Part shown: positions 24,733 through 32,853 of the stretch, piece by piece
How the letters are laid out: each line of letters starts with the position of its first letter
Numbering within the stretch: the stretch's first letter is position 1
Assembly: GCA_017462385.1 (NCBI GenBank)
Contig: JAFTRE010000032.1
Span: 1-64,000 of the forward strand
From: Clostridia bacterium
GTDB taxonomy: Bacteria; Bacillota; Clostridia; Oscillospirales; CAG-272
Reading direction: 5' to 3'
Length of the DNA stretch: 64,000 nucleotides
Notes under the pieces: model-generated
Databases searched by the model: none
The model's input: the letters and a program-made list of their open reading frames with translations, nothing else
What the model was told of the DNA's origin: nothing
Program-made: the position numbers and the translations under genes

Positions 24733-25883
24733 CCGAGCTTCTTTATTATACCGACGCATATATATCGCGCTTCACGGCGACCGTTCTCTCCTGCGAGAGC
24801 GCGGGGAACGCTTGGCGCGTGGTGCTCGATAAAACCGCTTTCTTTCCGGAGTCGGGCGGTCAGTCTGCCGACACGGGAATGATAGCCACCTCGCGCGTTA
24901 CGGACGCCAAAATCAAGGACGGCGTGGTCTATCATATCACCGATTCGCCCGTCACCGTCGGTGAGGTGTGCGACTGCTCGCTTGATTTTGAAGAGCGGTT
25001 TGCGAAAATGCAGTGCCACACGGCAGAGCATATAATATCGGGGCTGATACATACCCATTTCGGCTATGATAACGTCGGCTTCCATCTCGGCGGCGAGGAC
25101 GTAACTCTCGATATCAGCGCGCCCCTTGACCGCAAGGAGCTTGATTTTATCGAGGAGCTTGCAAACCGCGCGGTCTTCGAGAATATCCACGTCGTGACCG
25201 AGGAGCTGTTCGGTGATGCGGTAAAGACGAGAGCTTATCGCTCAAAGCTCGACTTTTCGGATGCGGACAGCGTCAGGGTTGTCACCGTCCCGGGTTACGA
25301 TGCCTGCGCCTGCTGTGCGCCTCACGTTTCTCACAGTGGCGAGATAGGAATTATCAAGCTGCTCGATTTTTGCAGCTACAAGGGCGGCGTGAGAATTCAT
25401 ATGGCGGCAGGCAGTCGCGCGCTCGCCGATTACAGAAAAAGGTACACCGCCGTCGCGGCAATATCCGCCTCTCTTTCCGCACCGCAATGTGAGGTGGCAG
25501 AGGCTGTTTGTCAGACGGTAAAGAGGCTTTCCGATGCCGAATATAAGCTTAAGGAGCAGGAGCTCATATTTGCCCGCGCGCTTGCCGAGGCACTCACCTA
25601 TACCGCCGAAAACCGCGTTGAGTATCTTCCGATGCTCACCCTAGCCTCGCTCCGCGAGTTTTCGAATTTTGCAGCTGCAAAAACGGGCGGTATACTCGTA
25701 GCACTTACGGGCAGCGAAGGGGATTACAAGTACGTAATTTACTCAAAGAACAGAAACCTTTCCGAGCTTTCGGGGAAAATCAACGCCGCCCTTAACGGTA
25801 AGGGCGGCGGCAGGGGAGAGATGCTCCAGGGTAGCTTTTCGTCAAAGCTGTTCGAAATCAAGGACTTTTTTGAAAAGCTTTAA
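24729..25883 (+). CDS. Alanyl-tRNA editing protein (AlaX-L type)
   Basis: A 384-residue stand-alone homologue of the AlaRS editing domain that hydrolyses mischarged Ser- or Gly-tRNA(Ala). The zinc site is formed by HTAEH at ~98-102 and by CACCAPH near 195. The C-terminal ~150 residues contain a coiled coil and a DHHA1-like domain (GGILVALTGSEGDYKYVIYS), as in the long AlaX form. ATGA overlap with the pseudouridine synthase makes a translation-quality pair. The 3' end overlaps the convergent dCMP deaminase gene by 4 nt. Confidence 0.9.
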   Translation: MTELLYYTDAYISRFTATVLSCESAGNAWRVVLDKTAFFPESGGQSADTGMIATSRVTDAKIKDGVVYHITDSPVTVGEVCDCSLDFEERFAKMQCHTAEHIISGLIHTHFGYDNVGFHLGGEDVTLDISAPLDRKELDFIEELANRAVFENIHVVTEELFGDAVKTRAYRSKLDFSDADSVRVVTVPGYDACACCAPHVSHSGEIGIIKLLDFCSYKGGVRIHMAAGSRALADYRKRYTAVAAISASLSAPQCEVAEAVCQTVKRLSDAEYKLKEQELIFARALAEALTYTAENRVEYLPMLTLASLREFSNFAAAKTGGILVALTGSEGDYKYVIYSKNRNLSELSGKINAALNGKGGGRGEMLQGSFSSKLFEIKDFFEKL

Positions 25884-26371
25884 GCATTGAAATCAAGCAA
25901 AAGGCTCTTCGTTCTCGGCTTGAGCTGGGTGAGCTTTACGCCCGCCGCCTCAAGCATTCGCCTCGAGGCAATAGTCGAGGGGGTGTTGTGGTATTTATCC
26001 GAAAGATATACCACCTCCGAAACACCTGCCTGAATTATCGACTTGGCGCATTCGTTGCAGGGGAAGAGTCCCACGTATATCCTCGCGCCCTCAAGCGTCT
26101 TACCGCGCGAGTTCAGTATTGCGTTAAGCTCTGCGTGGACCACGAACTGATACTTGGTTTCTCCAAGCGCTTCGTCGCGATTCCAAGGAAAATCATCATC
26201 CGAGCAACCGTGAGGAAAGCCGTTATAGCCGGTTGAAAGAATTCTGTTTTGGCTATCAACTATGCAAGCACCAACCTGCGTGTTAGGATCCTTCGAGCGC
26301 TGTGCGGCGAGGAGCGCAACCCCCATAAAATATTCATCCCAGGAAATGTAGTCACATCTCTTGTTCGACAT
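25880..26371 (-). CDS. dCMP deaminase
   Basis: A 163-residue deoxycytidylate deaminase (ComEB type), converting dCMP to dUMP for thymidylate synthesis. The zinc site is HAE at 79-81 and PCNEC at 104-108, with Glu81 as the proton shuttle. TQVGACIVD and GYNGFPHG are family motifs. Cytosolic. It is monocistronic with a full consensus promoter at 26403-26431, and overlaps alaX tail to tail. Confidence 0.94.
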   Translation of the reverse strand: MSNKRCDYISWDEYFMGVALLAAQRSKDPNTQVGACIVDSQNRILSTGYNGFPHGCSDDDFPWNRDEALGETKYQFVVHAELNAILNSRGKTLEGARIYVGLFPCNECAKSIIQAGVSEVVYLSDKYHNTPSTIASRRMLEAAGVKLTQLKPRTKSLLLDFNA

Positions 26372-26402
26372 AATTTATCCTCCCAAAAAACGCATTTTAT
26401 AA

Positions 26403-26431
26403 ATTATAACATTATTCGACAGAGTTGTCAA
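26403..26431 (-). promoter_or_regulatory. Promoter of the dCMP deaminase gene
   Basis: On the minus strand TTGACA (26426-26431), 17 nt, TATAAT (26403-26408). Confidence 0.85.
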
Positions 26432-26458
26432 TAGCCGGCCGCGCAGTGTGGCGGCAGA

Positions 26459-27403
26459 ATGGAAGCTTTTATGTCATATGAAAAATGCACCCTGTGTGCC
26501 CGCAACTGCAAAGTAAACAGAGCCGCCGGCGAGATAGGCTTTTGCCGTATGCCGAGCGATCCTGTCATAGCGAGAGCCGCCATTCATATGTGGGAAGAGC
26601 CGCCGATATCCGGCGAGCGCGGCTCGGGAACGGTATTCTTCTCCGGCTGCTCACTCGGCTGTATCTATTGCCAGAACCGCGAGATATCGACGGGGCGTGG
26701 CGAGCGCGTGAGCGAGGGTAGGCTTGCCGATATAATGCTTGAGCTCGAGGCGATGGACGCACATAATATAAATCTCGTAACGCCGACGCATTTCGTACCC
26801 TCGATACGCCGTGCAGTCGCTACCGCAAAGGAGCGCGGACTCCGCATTCCGATAGTCTATAATACCTCATCCTACGACACGGTGGAAACGGTGCGCTCGC
26901 TGGCGGGGACGGTTGATATCTTCCTTGCCGACTTCAAGTATGCGCGAGCCGAAAGCGCTTATCGCTACTCGGCGGCATCCGATTATCCCGAGGTCGCAAA
27001 GCGCGCAATAGCCGAGATGGTGTCGCTCGTCGGAGAGCCGAAATTTGACACGGGTGGTATGATGACGCACGGTGTTATAGTCCGTCTTCTGCTTTTGCCC
27101 TCGCACTTGATTGAGGCAAAGCTTGCGCTGAAATATATATACAAGACCTACGGTGACCGAGTCTATATCAGTCTTATGAATCAGTACACCCCAACGGGCA
27201 AACTGCCCGCACCGCTTGACAGAGCCGTGAGAGAGGACGAATACCGCTCGCTCGTATCCTTTGCCGAAGAGCTCGGCGTGAGGCGCGCCTTTATCCAAGA
27301 GGGCGGCACGGTGGGCGAGAGCTTTATTCCCGAGTTCGACGGCACGGGAGTTTTGCCCAAGCCCACCGAGGCGAACGGATTTAGAGCAGAAATCGTCGGC
27401 TGA
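26459..27403 (+). CDS. Radical SAM protein, PflX/COG1313-like
   Basis: A 314-residue radical SAM protein. Near the N-terminus is the family pair CTLCARNCKVNR...GFCRMP, then the radical SAM cluster motif CSLGCIYCQ at ~66-74. The arrangement is that of COG1313 (PflX-like) proteins, related to pyruvate formate-lyase activating enzymes but of unknown substrate. Expected cytosolic with one [4Fe-4S] cluster. The start may be ATG 26459 or ATG 26471; the second has a weak GGAA at a better distance. No partner glycyl radical enzyme is in the window. Confidence 0.82.
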   Translation: MEAFMSYEKCTLCARNCKVNRAAGEIGFCRMPSDPVIARAAIHMWEEPPISGERGSGTVFFSGCSLGCIYCQNREISTGRGERVSEGRLADIMLELEAMDAHNINLVTPTHFVPSIRRAVATAKERGLRIPIVYNTSSYDTVETVRSLAGTVDIFLADFKYARAESAYRYSAASDYPEVAKRAIAEMVSLVGEPKFDTGGMMTHGVIVRLLLLPSHLIEAKLALKYIYKTYGDRVYISLMNQYTPTGKLPAPLDRAVREDEYRSLVSFAEELGVRRAFIQEGGTVGESFIPEFDGTGVLPKPTEANGFRAEIVG

Positions 27404-27600
27404 GGTAGCGAAGCGGCGTGAGGGTCTTGAATGACAGTCTAAATGACTGTCAGAACCCGAGCGTGACCGAGTCGCAGCGAGACCGAGAGGTGTACGAGTG
27501 TACACCGAGCGAGGAAACGGCGATAGAAAACAAAATACTAAACAAATCGAAGAAAACCGCAGGTTTTCAACCTTAATTCCTTATCAAATACTCAAAAAAG
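27404..27600. other. Stem-loop-rich intergenic stretch
   Basis: Several hairpins follow each other. GACAGTC-TAAAT-GACTGTC lies at 27433-27451 inside an outer GGGT/ACCC stem. Then come GGTGTA/TACACC and GAAAACC-GCA-GGTTTTC. Between them is a purine-rich run of related units (GAGCGTGACCGAG, CAGCGAGACCGAG). No ORF with a ribosome binding site is seen. It could be a small RNA or a miniature repeat element. Confidence 0.4.
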
Positions 27601-27639
27601 AAATAGCGAAGTACAGAGCAAATCTATACTTCGCTATTT
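27601..27639 (-). terminator. Terminator of the pot operon
   Basis: AAATAGCGAAGTA and TACTTCGCTATTT are perfect arms. On the minus strand they are followed by CTTTTTTG, 16 nt after the potD stop. The plus side also has a T-rich tail, so it may act for the radical SAM gene as well. Confidence 0.85.
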
Positions 27640-27654
27640 TGTTTTCGATTCTGC

Positions 27655-29013
27655 CTAAATGCGACAGCCTCGTTGCTTTTTCGCTCTGTCGCGAAGCCTG
27701 TAATCTCGCGAGCGCTTTTTCTTGATATAGGTCGAATAAATCGCAAGAGCGATAACCGAGCCGACAATAACCACACATGTAACGTGAATCCACGGCTCTG
27801 TCGAGTCGGCTATCTTGAGGTTTTCCCATAGGGTGTTAACTCTCGACTGAATATCGGGGTTAAAGCTTTGGTAGCAGGATGCGTTATCGTTACCTATGAG
27901 CGCGTTGTATTTTGCGTTGACCTCGCTCGGCTTGCGGTTGTAGAGCAGCTCGTACGCCGTCTCACCGTCCTCGCCCTCGTAGGAATACTCGTTCATTACC
28001 GCAATATATTCCTCGTTCTGCGACACGAGCGTGTTGGGGGATGCGTAGCCGATGTAGATAGCGTTTGCAATCGCCGCCTCCTCGGAAAGCATAAAGTTGA
28101 TGTATTCCTTGGCTATTTCGGGTTGAGCCGCATTCTTCGGGATGCACATAGCGTCAACGAAGTAGTTAACGCCCTCGGTGGGGTAGTAGAAGGCGAGGTT
28201 TTCCTCTTCCTCCGCCATAATCAGAAAGTCACCGACGAAATAGGGCGCAATAGCCGCGGACTCCGAGGTCATCTTATTGAATATCTCGTCGTTTACGTAG
28301 CCTTGAAGAATAGGCTTCTGTTCTACGAGCAGCTCAAGTGCCTTATCCCAGTCCTCGTTTTCGGTCGAATTGACGTCAAGCCCCTTCCAGTACATCGCGG
28401 TCGCAAACGCGTCGCGCGGGTTGTTGAACTGCAGGATGTTGCCCTTGTACTTTTCGTTCCAAAGAAGCCCCCAGCTCTTGTCCTTTACGTCAGCCTCGTC
28501 AACGAGCGCGGTATTGTATATCACACCCATCATACAGTAGGTATAGGGAACTGAGTAGGCGTTATTTGGGTCGTAGTAGGTATTCTTGAATTCCGAATCG
28601 ATATAGGTATAGTTCGGTATATCCTTTTCAACGTCGAACGAAAGGAGCATATCCTCCTCTATCATCTTTTGGATCATATAGTCGGAGGGAATGACGATGT
28701 CGTACACCACCGAGCTGTTTTTGAGCTTGGAGTACATATCCTCGTTAGTTGCGTAGGTCGTGTAGTTGACGGTCACCTTATAGCCGTATTTTTCATAGAA
28801 ATACTCCTCGAACGCCTTGTTCGTATTGAGCGAATCAAACGAGCCGTCGGAGATATATTCTCCCCAGTTGTAAACGTTCAGCGTAACCGTTCCGTTCTGA
28901 ATCTGTTGAGTCTGAGCGTCGGTATCTAAAGGCTCGTCGTCGGCATTTCCACAGGAGCCAAGGGTGAGGATAAGCGCCGCCAAAACCGATAAGAGAAGCA
29001 AAAGTCTTTTCAT
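27655..29013 (-). CDS. potD: Spermidine/putrescine-binding protein PotD
   Basis: A 452-residue substrate-binding lipoprotein: signal peptide with lipobox LTLGSCG (Cys ~21), then the PotD/PotF fold (YNWGEYISD, DIVIPSDYMIQKM, WGLLWNEKYKG). The family is usually about 350 residues. Here an extra C-terminal section ends in a membrane helix (HVTCVVIVGSVIALAIY) with a basic tail, so the protein may be anchored at both ends. It is last in potABCD and overlaps potC by ATGA. It presents polyamines to the PotBC channel. Confidence 0.9.
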   Translation of the reverse strand: MKRLLLLLSVLAALILTLGSCGNADDEPLDTDAQTQQIQNGTVTLNVYNWGEYISDGSFDSLNTNKAFEEYFYEKYGYKVTVNYTTYATNEDMYSKLKNSSVVYDIVIPSDYMIQKMIEEDMLLSFDVEKDIPNYTYIDSEFKNTYYDPNNAYSVPYTYCMMGVIYNTALVDEADVKDKSWGLLWNEKYKGNILQFNNPRDAFATAMYWKGLDVNSTENEDWDKALELLVEQKPILQGYVNDEIFNKMTSESAAIAPYFVGDFLIMAEEEENLAFYYPTEGVNYFVDAMCIPKNAAQPEIAKEYINFMLSEEAAIANAIYIGYASPNTLVSQNEEYIAVMNEYSYEGEDGETAYELLYNRKPSEVNAKYNALIGNDNASCYQSFNPDIQSRVNTLWENLKIADSTEPWIHVTCVVIVGSVIALAIYSTYIKKKRSRDYRLRDRAKKQRGCRI

Positions 29014-29840
29014 TTTGCGCCGCCCCCCTTTCTTTTTCTTCGCTGACTGCGCTCTTCCTTACTGCTGCGAAGGTTCGATATGATAAGAAGCAGGAATACC
29101 GTCACTATAATGATGGTGGAAAGCGCGTACATATCGGGTGTAACCTTCTTCTTGGTCATAGAGTAGATGAGAAGGGGCAGAGTCTGGAAATTGGTAGGTC
29201 CGACGAAGTAGGAAATAACGAAATCGTCGAGCGAGAGGGTAAACGCCATTACGAGTCCGGAAAGAACGCCGGGCATAATGTTCGGGAGCTTGACCTTGAA
29301 GAACGCCTGAAAAGGAGTGCAGCCGAGGTCGAGCGCCGCCTCGGAGAGCGAATTTCCGAGCTCGTTTATTCTCGGAAGCACCGAGAGAATAACGTAGGGA
29401 AGGCAGAAGGTCGTGTGCGCTATGAGCATTGCGGGGAAGCCGATGGTGTTATAGTCGGCTATCTTGAAAATTCCCATAACCGCGGCAAAGAAGAGCATCA
29501 TCGACATACCCGTAACGATATCGGGGTTCATCATCGGAATGTTGGTGACCGCATTGATTGCCGACTTGAGAAGCTTATTCTTCATCTTGTATATCCCCTC
29601 TGCCGCCGCAGTGCCGATAACGGTTGCAAGAAGCGAGGAGAGAACTGCAAGAAGGAGGGTGTTGCGAAGCGCATGCCAGGTTTCTTCCGAGCGAAAGAGC
29701 TCAATATACCACTGAAGGCTGAATCCCGTAAACTCCGCCGTGCTATTAGTAGCGTTGAAGGAGAAGAGAATCAGAGTGACAATCGGAATATAGAGTATTC
29801 CGAAAATGAGGCAAAGATAAATTCTCGATGCGTATTTCAT
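29010..29840 (-). CDS. potC: Polyamine ABC transporter permease PotC
   Basis: A 276-residue inner-membrane permease with six hydrophobic segments and the ABC-permease EAA loop region (LSEAALDLGCTPFQAFFKVKL). Together with PotB it forms the polyamine channel driven by PotA. GGGAGG stands 10 nt before the ATG. It overlaps potB upstream (ATGA) and potD downstream (ATGA), so all three are translationally coupled. Confidence 0.92.
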   Translation of the reverse strand: MKYASRIYLCLIFGILYIPIVTLILFSFNATNSTAEFTGFSLQWYIELFRSEETWHALRNTLLLAVLSSLLATVIGTAAAEGIYKMKNKLLKSAINAVTNIPMMNPDIVTGMSMMLFFAAVMGIFKIADYNTIGFPAMLIAHTTFCLPYVILSVLPRINELGNSLSEAALDLGCTPFQAFFKVKLPNIMPGVLSGLVMAFTLSLDDFVISYFVGPTNFQTLPLLIYSMTKKKVTPDMYALSTIIIVTVFLLLIISNLRSSKEERSQRRKRKGGGAK

Positions 29841-30661
29841 ACAATGATACCTCCCTCGTCGCCGTTTCCAAACCTGTTCATTACGGTAAGGGATATAAGA
29901 ATGAGTATCATCATAACGAGCGAGATAGCCGCACCGACGTTGAGCGCACCGGTAACGAACTGCCTCTCGATAGTATCACCTATCAGCTCAAACGTACCGC
30001 CGCCGAGCTTTTGGGAGATATAGAAGGTGCTTATCGACGGAACGAGCACCATAGTAACGCCTGATATAATGCCGGACATTGAGAGTGGAAGGATGACCTT
30101 GGTAAGTGTCGTGACTGTGTTGCAGCCGAGGTCCTGCGCCGCCTCCCACATATGCTTGTCTATCTTGGATATGCAGGTATAGATCGGGAGCACCATATAG
30201 GGTAGAAAATCGTATACCATACCGAAAATAACAGCCCCCTTCGTTCCAACGATGTGGAATGAGGTGTTAAGAAGGGTGTTGAGGAATCCGCCGTCGTCGA
30301 GGATTGCCATTATAGAGTAGGTCCTGATGAGAAGGTTAGTCCACATCGGGAGCATAAGAAGCATAACGAAGAGCTTTTGATTTTTCGGCTTTGCTCTTGC
30401 CATAATGTAAGCGAGCGGATATCCGATAATGAGGCAGACCGCAGTCGCTATCACTGATAACTCAACCGAAAGCCCGAATATAGGCGCATAGTCCTTCAGG
30501 GCGGTAATGTTCTCAAAAGAGAAGTTGCCGCTCGAATCAACGAACGCATAATAAACCACGATAAACAGCGGCAGAACGATAAAGAGTATCGCCCAGAAAA
30601 CGTGCGGTGCCGCTGCAATCGAATTCATAAGTGAAGATTTCTTTTTCATTTCCTTTAGCAC
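29837..30661 (-). CDS. potB: Polyamine ABC transporter permease PotB
   Basis: A 274-residue permease with six hydrophobic segments and an EAA loop (MWEAAQDLGCNTVTTLTKVIL). It is the partner of PotC. The frame opens with GTG 30661; ATG 30649 four codons later is possible, but AAAGGA is then very close, so the start is uncertain. It lies 44 nt after potA. Confidence 0.9.
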   Translation of the reverse strand: MLKEMKKKSSLMNSIAAAPHVFWAILFIVLPLFIVVYYAFVDSSGNFSFENITALKDYAPIFGLSVELSVIATAVCLIIGYPLAYIMARAKPKNQKLFVMLLMLPMWTNLLIRTYSIMAILDDGGFLNTLLNTSFHIVGTKGAVIFGMVYDFLPYMVLPIYTCISKIDKHMWEAAQDLGCNTVTTLTKVILPLSMSGIISGVTMVLVPSISTFYISQKLGGGTFELIGDTIERQFVTGALNVGAAISLVMMILILISLTVMNRFGNGDEGGIIV

Positions 30662-30705
30662 CGCGGCGCAAAGTGCACCGCAACCACCTTTTTACTTTGT
30701 AAAAA

Positions 30706-31824
30706 TCAGAACTCTTCCGCGCTGTCAACGTCGGAGAGCTGCTCTATCTCGTCGGAGAATGTCGAGTAATCGCCGAACATTCCGGAGTACTTCGACTTCT
30801 TCATAACGTGAATAGCGTCGGGCTCTATGTAAATACCGATATTCTCCTCGGGAGCAACGTAATCGGTCGACTGAATCATCCATTTGAAGCCCTTGATATC
30901 AACGATTATCTCGTAGTGCACGCCCTTGAAGGTGACAGCCGTAACGATTCCTGTGAGCATACCCTTCTCGGGTGAAACGACGTCAATGTCCTCAGGTCTT
31001 ACGACGACGTCAACCAGCTCGTTCTTATCAAAGCCGCCATCAACGCAATCAAAGGTGTGACCCGCCATACGAACGCGACGGTCCTCAAGCATAACGCCGT
31101 CAATTATGTTACTTTCGCCGATGAAATCCGCAACAAATGCGTTCGTCGGCTCGTTGTATATGTCCGTCGGCGTTCCTATCTGCTGAATCTCTCCGTCCGA
31201 GATTACCACCACGGTGTCGGACATCGAGAGCGCCTCCTCCTGATCGTGAGTAACGTAAACGAAGGTGATACCTATCGCCTGCTGAATGGTCTTAAGCTCG
31301 TTCTGCATATCCTTGCGGAGCTTAAGGTCGAGCGCGCCGAGCGGCTCGTCAAGAAGAAGCACCTTCGGGTGAGAGATGAGCGCGCGTGCTATCGCAACTC
31401 TTTGCTGCTGACCGCCGGAAAGGGTGCTGACGCTCTTGTTTTCAAATCCGGAAAGCGCAACCATCTTAAGCATTTCGGTAACCTTGGTCTTTATCTGCTC
31501 CTCGGCGACCTTCTTGATTCGAAGAGGGAAGGCTATATTCTCGTATACGTTAAGGTGAGGGAAGAGCGCGTATTTCTGGAAGACGGTGTTGACCTGTCTT
31601 TTATAAGCGGGAACGTCGCTTATCTCAACTCCGTCGAAGCAGAGCTGACCCTCGTCGGCAACCTCGAAGCCGCCTATTATACGAAGCATCGTGGTCTTTC
31701 CGCAGCCGGACGGGCCGAGAAGCGTTACGAACTCTCCGTCGCGTATATATAGATTTATTGAATTAAGGACCTTTTCGCCGTCAAAAGACTTTGATATTCC
31801 CTTAAGCTCGATAAGCTTTGCCAT
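30706..31824 (-). CDS. potA: Polyamine ABC transporter ATPase PotA
   Basis: A 372-residue ABC ATPase with Walker [10 protein letters not shown], signature LSGGQQQR, Walker [12 protein letters not shown] and the H-loop [10 protein letters not shown]-terminal TOBE-type regulatory domain follows (~240-372). I chose ATG 31824 ([14 protein letters not shown]), with AAAGGAT upstream; the 62-residue extension in the same frame has no family match. First gene of potABCD, behind a good promoter. Confidence 0.94.
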   Translation of the reverse strand: MAKLIELKGISKSFDGEKVLNSINLYIRDGEFVTLLGPSGCGKTTMLRIIGGFEVADEGQLCFDGVEISDVPAYKRQVNTVFQKYALFPHLNVYENIAFPLRIKKVAEEQIKTKVTEMLKMVALSGFENKSVSTLSGGQQQRVAIARALISHPKVLLLDEPLGALDLKLRKDMQNELKTIQQAIGITFVYVTHDQEEALSMSDTVVVISDGEIQQIGTPTDIYNEPTNAFVADFIGESNIIDGVMLEDRRVRMAGHTFDCVDGGFDKNELVDVVVRPEDIDVVSPEKGMLTGIVTAVTFKGVHYEIIVDIKGFKWMIQSTDYVAPEENIGIYIEPDAIHVMKKSKYSGMFGDYSTFSDEIEQLSDVDSAEEF

Positions 31825-31873
31825 TTTTACTCGATATCCTTTCTTTGCGAAATGAATATAATACAACGAATGT

Positions 31874-31902
31874 ATTATAGCAAAAAGCAATGCTGTTTGC
31901 AA
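31874..31902 (-). promoter_or_regulatory. Promoter of potABCD
   Basis: On the minus strand TTGCAA (31897-31902), 17 nt, TATAAT (31874-31879), 50 nt before the potA start. Confidence 0.8.
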
Positions 31903-32006
31903 TAGTTTTTCGTCAAAAAAATCGGTTTTTTTTATGATTAGCCGCCGTGAGCCGAATTTAGACGCATTTTTTTGGGCGAAAAAGTTGAAAATGCTCACAA
32001 AATCTC

Positions 32007-32657
32007 TCAAAATCTCTTGTTTTCTCCCGAATTCTTTGAAAAAGCCAATTTTTGACTTTTTTGCACGAACGAATATCCGTATATGGAAAAAAGTGCGAAA
32101 ATCCAGTATCCCGAGTCCAGCCTTTCGATAAGGTAAAGGGCTATGAAGCTTAAGAGCGCCGCCGTGAAAAAGGATGCTCTTGAAAGGAATCTCTCCGCCG
32201 CCACCGACCTCTCGCTCATAAGCGCGAGAATTATTTTGTATCCGTCCTGCCCCTCAATAGGCGCAAGATTTGAAAACATAGTCATCAGATTGAAGAGTGC
32301 AAGAGTGAGGAAATATTCTCCGAGAAATTTTGAAAGAATGAAAAACAGGGCGGCAAAGATAAGATTGAATAAAGGACCTGCGGCGGCAAGCGCCATCTCT
32401 TCTCGGTAGGAAAGGTTTCCCCTTGCAAACATACGGAATCCGTTTGCTCTAGTAGAAAAGCGATGCACTCCGCTATGGCGGAATAAGAGATATACAGCGT
32501 GCCCTAACTCGTGTATCCCCGCCGCTATCAGCGTACATATGGCAAAGTGCGGCGAGTCGAAGCCGAAGAGCAGAAGAAGCCAAAAAAGAGTCGGTAGTAT
32601 CCACTCTAAAACCTTGAGCGCGTGCACGAGGTGGAGGGTAAAATTGTTATTTTGCAT
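32007..32657 (-). CDS. Site-2 protease family membrane peptidase
   Basis: A 216-residue intramembrane zinc metalloprotease of the M50/SpoIVFB type. [10 protein letters not shown] (~49-58) holds the zinc histidines and the catalytic Glu. [12 protein letters not shown] (~151-162) supplies the third ligand, as in the NxxPxxxxDG motif. About six membrane segments. It lacks PDZ or CBS domains, like small Firmicute members. The substrate is unknown; no sigma or anti-sigma gene is adjacent. AGAGGT lies upstream of the ATG. Confidence 0.87.
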   Translation of the reverse strand: MQNNNFTLHLVHALKVLEWILPTLFWLLLLFGFDSPHFAICTLIAAGIHELGHAVYLLFRHSGVHRFSTRANGFRMFARGNLSYREEMALAAAGPLFNLIFAALFFILSKFLGEYFLTLALFNLMTMFSNLAPIEGQDGYKIILALMSERSVAAERFLSRASFFTAALLSFIALYLIERLDSGYWIFALFSIYGYSFVQKSQKLAFSKNSGENKRF

Positions 32658-32718
32658 AAAGCGACCTCTACGATTATGGTAAAAATAGATAAAATTTAGT
32701 ATATTAATACTTTTTTGG

Positions 32719-32747
32719 TTGAAATGTGGTTTTCTATGTGTTAAAAT
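32719..32747 (+). promoter_or_regulatory. Promoter of the LRR lipoprotein gene
   Basis: TTGAAA (32719-32724), 17 nt, TAAAAT (32742-32747). A leader of about 100 nt follows. Confidence 0.7.
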
Positions 32748-32853
32748 GTATATACCTCAAAATGCGGTACTATGCAGAGATGTGAGCAATCGAAATCCGT
32801 GCAAAATCTTGCTTCGCGGAATTTATCACGTCTCGGTGAGCAAAGGAGTCAGT

